Source: Exophiala sp. HKRS030
Taxonomy: Eukaryota > Ascomycota > Eurotiomycetes > Chaetothyriales > Herpotrichiellaceae
Direction of reading: 5' to 3'
NCBI GenBank assembly: GCA_023897205.1
Contig: JAHWDD010000006.1
Location: 3,906,001-3,970,000, forward strand
DNA length: 64,000 nt
The translations under genes and the position numbers were made by a program. Below, one piece after another: positions 58,714-64,000 of this stretch. Every line of letters starts with the position of its first letter. The first letter of the stretch is position 1. The notes beneath the pieces were generated by a model. That model made no database searches. It had not been told where the DNA came from and worked only from the letters and a program-made list of their open reading frames with translations.

Positions 58714-59661
58714 TGCTGGGTTGCTTGACAGAGTACGTGGGCCGGAGTGAGTGTTTTGATATGGATGTGGGCCTCCACGGTAGCAAACTCTCAGCAATGT
58801 TCTCCGTACCAGGAAGTTGGAATTTGTTTGCTAACTTAGTGGCAAGGGCCGAGCTGTTTCGGATTCAACTTGGCTGCAGATTTGAATTTGCGGAAATGAA
58901 ATCCACAGCCGGGAGCTCCACAGAAATGGTGTGAGCCTAACCACGGAGAACTCGGGTACTGTCGTTAAACTCGGTCGATACGAGTGCTGGAGTGTCGAGG
59001 AGTCGAAATGTCGAAATGTCGAACAAGTCGTGTCAAAGCGTTGAGAAAAGGTGAGAGGAAATATGCAAGACTAAAGGCCGTGGATGGCAGTACGTACCTA
59101 CTCCGTAGTATTTGTGTTGTGTAGTTGGTGTTTCAGATCTTGTCCCCTTGTTCCTCCAACTTGACGCGGCTGCCTGGAAGTCGGTTGCAAATCTTTCGGC
59201 CTCACTCCTCACCTCTCCTTTCTCATTCCTCACCTTGCCGCCTCCAGCGAGAAGCACATTAGTGACCAAAGAGGTTCTGAATCGAGGCTGAGGGGCCTCT
59301 TGGTTGGCTTCAAGTGTCGTTCTAAATGGTCAGGAGTCGGTACTCTCCATGACCGAGTAGGCCAGGTTGCTTGGTCAAGAACTCTTGTAACCTGGTGGAC
59401 ACAAAGCCGCTCAGGCTATGTTTGGCGGCCTCAGCATTACTGACAAGAGACAGTGTACGATTCTATAGAACACTGTGTGAGTTGAAGGTTGAGAGGCGCT
59501 GACCATGTCTGCAGGAGCAGAACCACTAACTACCTTAACCTATCACTCGACTCGTGACTTTCCTCGACTTGGGGAAAGTGGGAGGTGGGAGGAGGAAAGA
59601 GCAAAGATCCAAAGCTGGGAACTTGGGACTGCATCGAGGCTAGGCACAACCTAGGAAGTTA
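58714..59661. other. Intergenic, 5' flank of transposon copy 2
   Basis: No gene seen. Contains a TCGAAATGTCGAAATGTCGAA short tandem repeat near 59003-59023 and an ACTCCGTAGTA motif near 59100. Ends at the TA target of the transposon (59660-59661). Confidence 0.55.
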
Positions 59662-61020
59662 CAGTTACCGATGAAAAGTCTCCGACTTTTTAACGCGACG
59701 CGTCAAGTCGCGTTCTCTCACTCCAAACCATTCATCCTTTCAGTAGTATTATGCCTCCTCTACGCACGCCGTTAGGTGAAGTTTCTACTAATATTAGATA
59801 TAGAAAGGAGTTAACTCCATACTAGAGGGGTTTAATTATTAGTAAACGCGAATAAGGAGCGAAGTTTATCGATATTAGTTAAGACCTCGGAATTCCTAAG
59901 TTAACTATAAAAGAGACCTTTTACCTTAACTTATAACGACTCGAAGGATCTTCTACACTACGTAGTAGAAGACCTAAAATAACCGATAATCGCGATAAGA
60001 GATTAATCCTCCGTTATATTAAGTAAAATCCGATAGCTATATACGTATAGGTACGCTAGGATATAGGCCTAAACCTCTTAACCTCTACCCTTAAGGTTAT
60101 CCTTCGAAAATATAATATCCGTAAGTAGATTACTAAAAAAAGACTCCTCCTAAAGAAGATTTACGTAAAGAATCGATTACTTTAGTATAATATTAGAAAA
60201 GATTAGACTATAAACGATTAGGAACTCGTTATTTTTAGTGATAAATACTCTATCGAAAGAGGCGCTAGTTTATAACGGAAATAGGTATTCGGCCAGCTAG
60301 GCTAGTAATTCGATATCGATAAAGTTAACCCTATAAAAAAGGGTAAGGATATTACAATTATAATTTAGGGGTATATCTAGATAGGCGGACGCTCGGATCT
60401 CGTAATTTGTCCGCCTAATCCTAATGTACCGTACGGAGGAGTCTCTTATAAGTCCTATCTCGAGATTCTCGAGCAAGAGATTCCTCGGTGTTATTAACCC
60501 GGGATGTTATTTATACAGGATAACGCTAAAATTTATATAGTAAGGGCTATAAAGCAATAGTTTCAGGATTATACAATATCACTCCTTAAATAGCCCGTAT
60601 ACTTACCGGATTTAAACCTAATCGAGACTCTCTAGGCTATCCTTAAGGATAGGCTAATAAAGCGATATCCTTACTTACTCACTATAGGAGCCTCATAAGA
60701 GGCTCTCGACGTATTCGCACAGGCTATAAATTAAGAGTGGCAGGATATCCCACAGTCTACAATCGATTCGCTAATTAAGGGTATGGATTATCGAGTAAAT
60801 AACGTTCTACAAGCAAAAGGCTGGTATACACGGCATTAAATCTACTCCTACAACAACGAATCCTGTACTACTAGATAGAGAATCATTCGAGCTTTCTAAT
60901 GCACTTATTTTCGTGTAAATCCGACAAAGATGGAGTGCACAGTACTAATTTGTATGAGACTCTCCATTTTCGCGGGGTGGTGAGAAATCGAAAAAGTCGG
61001 AGACTTTCTGACTAGTACTG
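59662..61020 (+). mobile_element. Tc1/mariner-type DNA transposon, copy 2 (RIP-decayed)
   Basis: Begins CAGT and ends ACTG with flanking TA at 59660-59661 and 61021-61022. It is 1359 bp, exactly as long as copy 1, and is the reverse complement of it apart from scattered transitions. The inverted-repeat core AAAGTCTCCGACTTTTT is present at both ends. It lies in a gene-free stretch between the F-box-like gene and URC4. Confidence 0.93.
59751..60839 (+). pseudogene. Tc1-type transposase, inactivated (copy 2)
   Basis: A single frame of 363 codons runs from ATG 59751 to TAA 60837-60839 without indels but with many premature stops. It opens MPPLRTPLGEVSTNIR, typical of fungal Tc1-type transposases. 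The second catalytic Asp lies in LFIQDNAKIY (60507-60536). The third-residue region reads PVYLPDLNLIETL, followed by a stop where Trp is expected. Several other stops also sit at Trp positions (TGG to TAG), the signature of C-to-T change on the opposite strand. The product cannot be made. Confidence 0.85.
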
Positions 61021-62614
61021 TAACCAACTACGGAGTAATTAGTTAGGGGATAAGGCTAGGAGGCCCGGAGTTCCACGGATTAGGGGGCCGCGGAGCCACC
61101 TTAGCCATCCTCTTTCACCTGGGCGAGTTTGCGCCAACGGCACAGAGTCCGAGGGGCCGAAGGGCCGAGGGGCAGCCCAAGCTAACCAGGGCTAAGGAGG
61201 CCATTGAACCCCGCGCAACCACCAACTACCTGGGCCTTGTTGAACTGTATTAACTAGCAGCGTCCAGGGAGTCCAACAGTACCTGCAGATAGCTGGGGAC
61301 GACGTGTCTACCACTTGTGAGTGGCTCTATCAATAATACGGTACTCCCTCCTCGCTAGTTAGTCGAGTCATTGGCAGTCGAAAGTTGCCAGGTGCCAGGT
61401 AGCACAAGAAGTTATTAGTTAACTGACTAACTAGGGCGCGATCCCACCCGGGCCGCCATGGCTCGGGGACTTAGGGCCCAAGGAGCCTAAGCCTAGTTAG
61501 TTACAGAGCTCCTAGGCGGTGGACAAAAAACTCATAGGGAGCCCCTCGGGCACGTACTCGTTAATTATTAGGCACAAATGCTAACTGGTTAGTCTCGATA
61601 TGATTACCCCAGGCCCAGGGTCGTCGACTCCCAAGTCACAACGTTTGTCTCCTGAGATATGCATGATTAGATCTGGTCACTGGTGAGAGTTTTTTAAAGC
61701 GCAACAGTAAAGAGCATTATTTCCCGAACTGATCGTTGATCTTCTTCATCTTTTTGTTGGCCGTGATTTGCTTTCCTCCAACCATTTTTTATATTTTTGC
61801 TCTTATCAAGGCATCCAGCCTGCCATATCTTGCCCATCCGCCATCCGCCATCCGCCTGTCACTTTGATCCAGACGTGCACCAATCGCCAGTCGCCAGTCG
61901 CCAGTCGTGGCTTAAAAGTAATTGTTGGGCCGGTCGATCTCCCTACTCTGGACTCTGTCCTCCCGACTCCCGACTCCCGACTCCCTCCTCCGTACATTCC
62001 TCCCTTGCCACAACAAGCCACACCTGTGGCTCCAACCTCAACCTCAAACCTCAACCTGGACCTGGATCTGGATCCTACCTCACCACTTTACTCGTCACCT
62101 CATCTACTCATATCCAGACTGCGGGTCTTGCAGGCTCATCAACACACATACCGCATTTCGATGAATGATCTGATCCACTGGACCTGTTTATTATTGTCCC
62201 CGTCAGATTGTGCGACCGACCCAAAGGGCATGTTACATCGCATGGCTGCATGCTTTGTTGCCAATCTCCTCCCCCTTGCAGCTTAGCCTGTGAACAAAAT
62301 CCGAGCCCCACGTTTTCCTGTGCAGGGCTAGCCTGGCGTGCCTCTCGTGCCTGGCGTACCTGGACCTGTGCCTGCGCCTGTGCCGCTGCTTGGTACCCTC
62401 CTCCAGGCCTATCCTAGCCTAACTGGCATCTACTAAAACCAATTTTAGGTGCAAGAGTTGCCCCCCTTCATCCCCTCGAGCCTGGGAGCCATCTGCTTCG
62501 GAGCCCGCCGATTGGCCATCTGCATCTGCCACACAACCGTTTGGTCTCCGCCCATCACCTCGCCCACCTCGCCGTGGCCTTAGTCTTGGCCAGCGCCGAT
62601 AGGGCTTCTCCGCC
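61021..62614. other. Intergenic region and URC4 leader
   Basis: Rich in TTAGTTAACTGACTAACTAGGGC and GGTGCCAGGTAGC-type stretches (61200-61600). It then becomes a CT-rich leader with repeated CCATCCGCCATCCGCC and CGACTCCCGACTCCCGACTCC units (61840-61985). The frames at 61768-62286 are these repeats in translation. No gene is supported. Confidence 0.5.
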
Positions 62615-64000
62615 ATGATGGGCATTTTCAAGAAAAGAGATTCAAAGTCATCCTCCTCAACCGAGTCAAAATCCGACAAATCATCGCGCTACAAAGCAAT
62701 TGCGACTGAACGCATCCTCGACTATTCCCACAAATCTCCAAAGCTCATCAACGACAAGTTTAATCTTCCAGCCATGGCACATTCGGTCCCAAACATCACA
62801 ATACCCTCTCCACCGAACCCGCAAACCCATCCCGCCGCTTACCTACGCAGTATCCATGCCGTCAGAGATCGAACCAAATTGGTTCTAGAGGAAGCCAAGG
62901 TTAACGGGCTTAATCATTTCGATGTTGACATCTCCAAATTCAAAGACACCGCCGAGTATGTTGTGTCTATAATCAAAGTACGTGTGCCCATCAACCCTTT
63001 ATCTTGACCACTTCTCGACTAACCCTTGTCAAGCGAGACTTCCAAGGAGATTACCAATCCATACCACCGCATGGTCGTTGGCAACATTTTGAAGTTGGTG
63101 GGCGCCCACGAGTCACTCAACTGCTACAGTCATGGTCAAGTTCCATCGACAACCAGGAGAGAACACGTCGACTAATCGATTTATTCTTGGTATCCGTCCT
63201 GCTCGATGCTGGTGCTGGCACCAAATGGTCCTACAAGTCCAAGGAGTCCGGCAAGGTTTACTCAAGAAGCGAAGGCCTGGCCGTGGCTAGTTTGGAGATG
63301 TTCAAAGCCGGAGCCTTCAGTGGCGATGAAAGTCAGCCACATCAAGTCGACATGCTCGGCCTGCAAAAGGTGACAGTCGAGACACTGGCCAAAGGCTTAC
63401 AAGTCTCCGACTCAAATCCAATGTCCGGACTGGATGGCCGTGCCGGATTGCTCATCAGGCTTGCGGGTGCTCTTCACAATGCCGATATCTTCGGTGTCAA
63501 TGGCAGACCAGGCAACATGATCGGTACGTAGCTTAGTTACATAGTTTCACCTCGGGCGAGCTGACAGATCTCCTAGACTATCTTCTTTCACATCCCACAA
63601 CAGAAGCCGCTTCCGTACCTGTGGTCGTCCTTCCAACTTTGTGGAGTGTACTAATGGACGGTCTTTCAAGCATCTGGCCAGCGACTCGGACAAACATTCA
63701 AGGTACACCACTAGGCGATGCCTGGCCGTGTGAGGCCATGCCAAAATCTCCACCAGCGGCTACTTGGGAAACCATCGTACCCTTTCACAAACTCACCCAA
63801 TGGCTTTGCTACTCGTTGATGGTACCAATGACCAAATTGCTTGGAGTTCAATTTGCTGGAGCTGAATTAATGACCGGTCTTCCAGAATATCGCAACGGAG
63901 GGCTCTTGGTAGACACAGGACTGCTCACGCTAAAAGACGCCGATCGAGCCCGCGGTCTGAAAAAATACCATGAGCTTGTCGGCGAAGGTAAAGGTGTGGA
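62615..64000 (+). CDS. URC4: URC4/Urg3-type DUF1688 protein, 3' partial
   Basis: Exons 62615-62977, 63034-63523 and 63577 to beyond the window end, with introns of 56 and 53 nt. The start MMGIFKKRDSKSSSS precedes a Ser/Lys-rich stretch. The DUF1688 core then reads AAYLRSIHAVRDRTKLVLEE, GRWQHFEVGGRPRV, LDAGAGTKWSYKS, SEGLAVASLEMFKAGAFS, GLDGRAGLLIRLAGAL and LPTLWSVLMDGLSSIWP, ending with TGLPEYRNGGLLVDTGLL. DUF1688 proteins (Urc4 in Lachancea, Urg3 in fission yeast) are needed for the URC pathway of uracil catabolism, but their reaction is not settled. The frame is clean to the last base. ATG 62618 is an alternative start. Confidence 0.92.

Noticed and set aside
61768..62286. 172-codon open frame before URC4
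   Set aside because: Repeat-derived Pro/Ser/Thr-rich sequence in the CT-rich leader; no homology recognised.
1..64000. tRNA, rRNA or CRISPR features
   Set aside because: No cloverleaf with matching A and B boxes, no rRNA-like sequence and no spaced direct-repeat array was noticed by eye; small RNAs could still be missed without a covariance-model search.

Overview
The window is nuclear DNA of a filamentous ascomycete (Pezizomycotina). Genes are compact and carry short introns of about 50-75 nt with GTRNGY donors and CTAAC-like branch sites. Three fungal-type transcription factors, a LisH/WD40 TAF5, STRIPAK FAR11, ATG33, ATG37 and URC4 are present, and two Tc1-type transposon copies show RIP-like decay. 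Gene content and intergenic TACTCCGTA-type motifs fit Eurotiomycetes (possibly a black-yeast relative); that rank is inference.

Layout. 1-4.1 kb: glucosidase II alpha (5' partial) and an Any1-type PQ-loop protein. 4.1-8.5 kb: almost gene-free, with one decayed coding relic and the long leader of a Zn2Cys6 factor (8547-10215). 10.6-12.0 kb: transposon copy 1. 13.8-19.5 kb: a transcription factor without a zinc cluster and a Ca3427-like binding protein. 20.2-24.3 kb: a zeta-class GST and unknown genes, several frameshifted. 25.2-36.1 kb: SPATA20/YyaL-like protein, WD40 protein, Scd6/Lsm14, ATG37 and a DUF2237 protein. 37.3-48.6 kb: MFS transporter, TAF5, MED11, FAR11 and a disordered ORF. 49.2-58.7 kb: ATG33, peroxisomal 2,4-dienoyl-CoA reductase, a Zn2Cys6 factor, actin-capping beta and an F-box-like protein. 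59.7-61.0 kb: transposon copy 2, inverted relative to copy 1. 62.6 kb to end: URC4 (3' partial).

Most genes are unlinked housekeeping functions. No secondary-metabolite cluster, CRISPR array, rRNA or tRNA was seen. Themes that recur are ER glycoprotein and membrane homeostasis (glucosidase II, Any1), selective autophagy and peroxisomes (ATG33, ATG37, dienoyl-CoA reductase), and RNA polymerase II machinery (TAF5 and MED11 share a divergent promoter).

Two signals stand out. First, the two transposon copies have identical length (1359 bp), opposite orientation and transition-only differences where compared. Second, at least fourteen reading-frame breaks in eight genes, several of them conserved, all have the same polarity (one base missing) and often sit in or near short G/C runs. 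This pattern argues for systematic base-deletion errors in the assembly rather than pseudogenes, so frameshifted genes are annotated here as single genes with the break marked.
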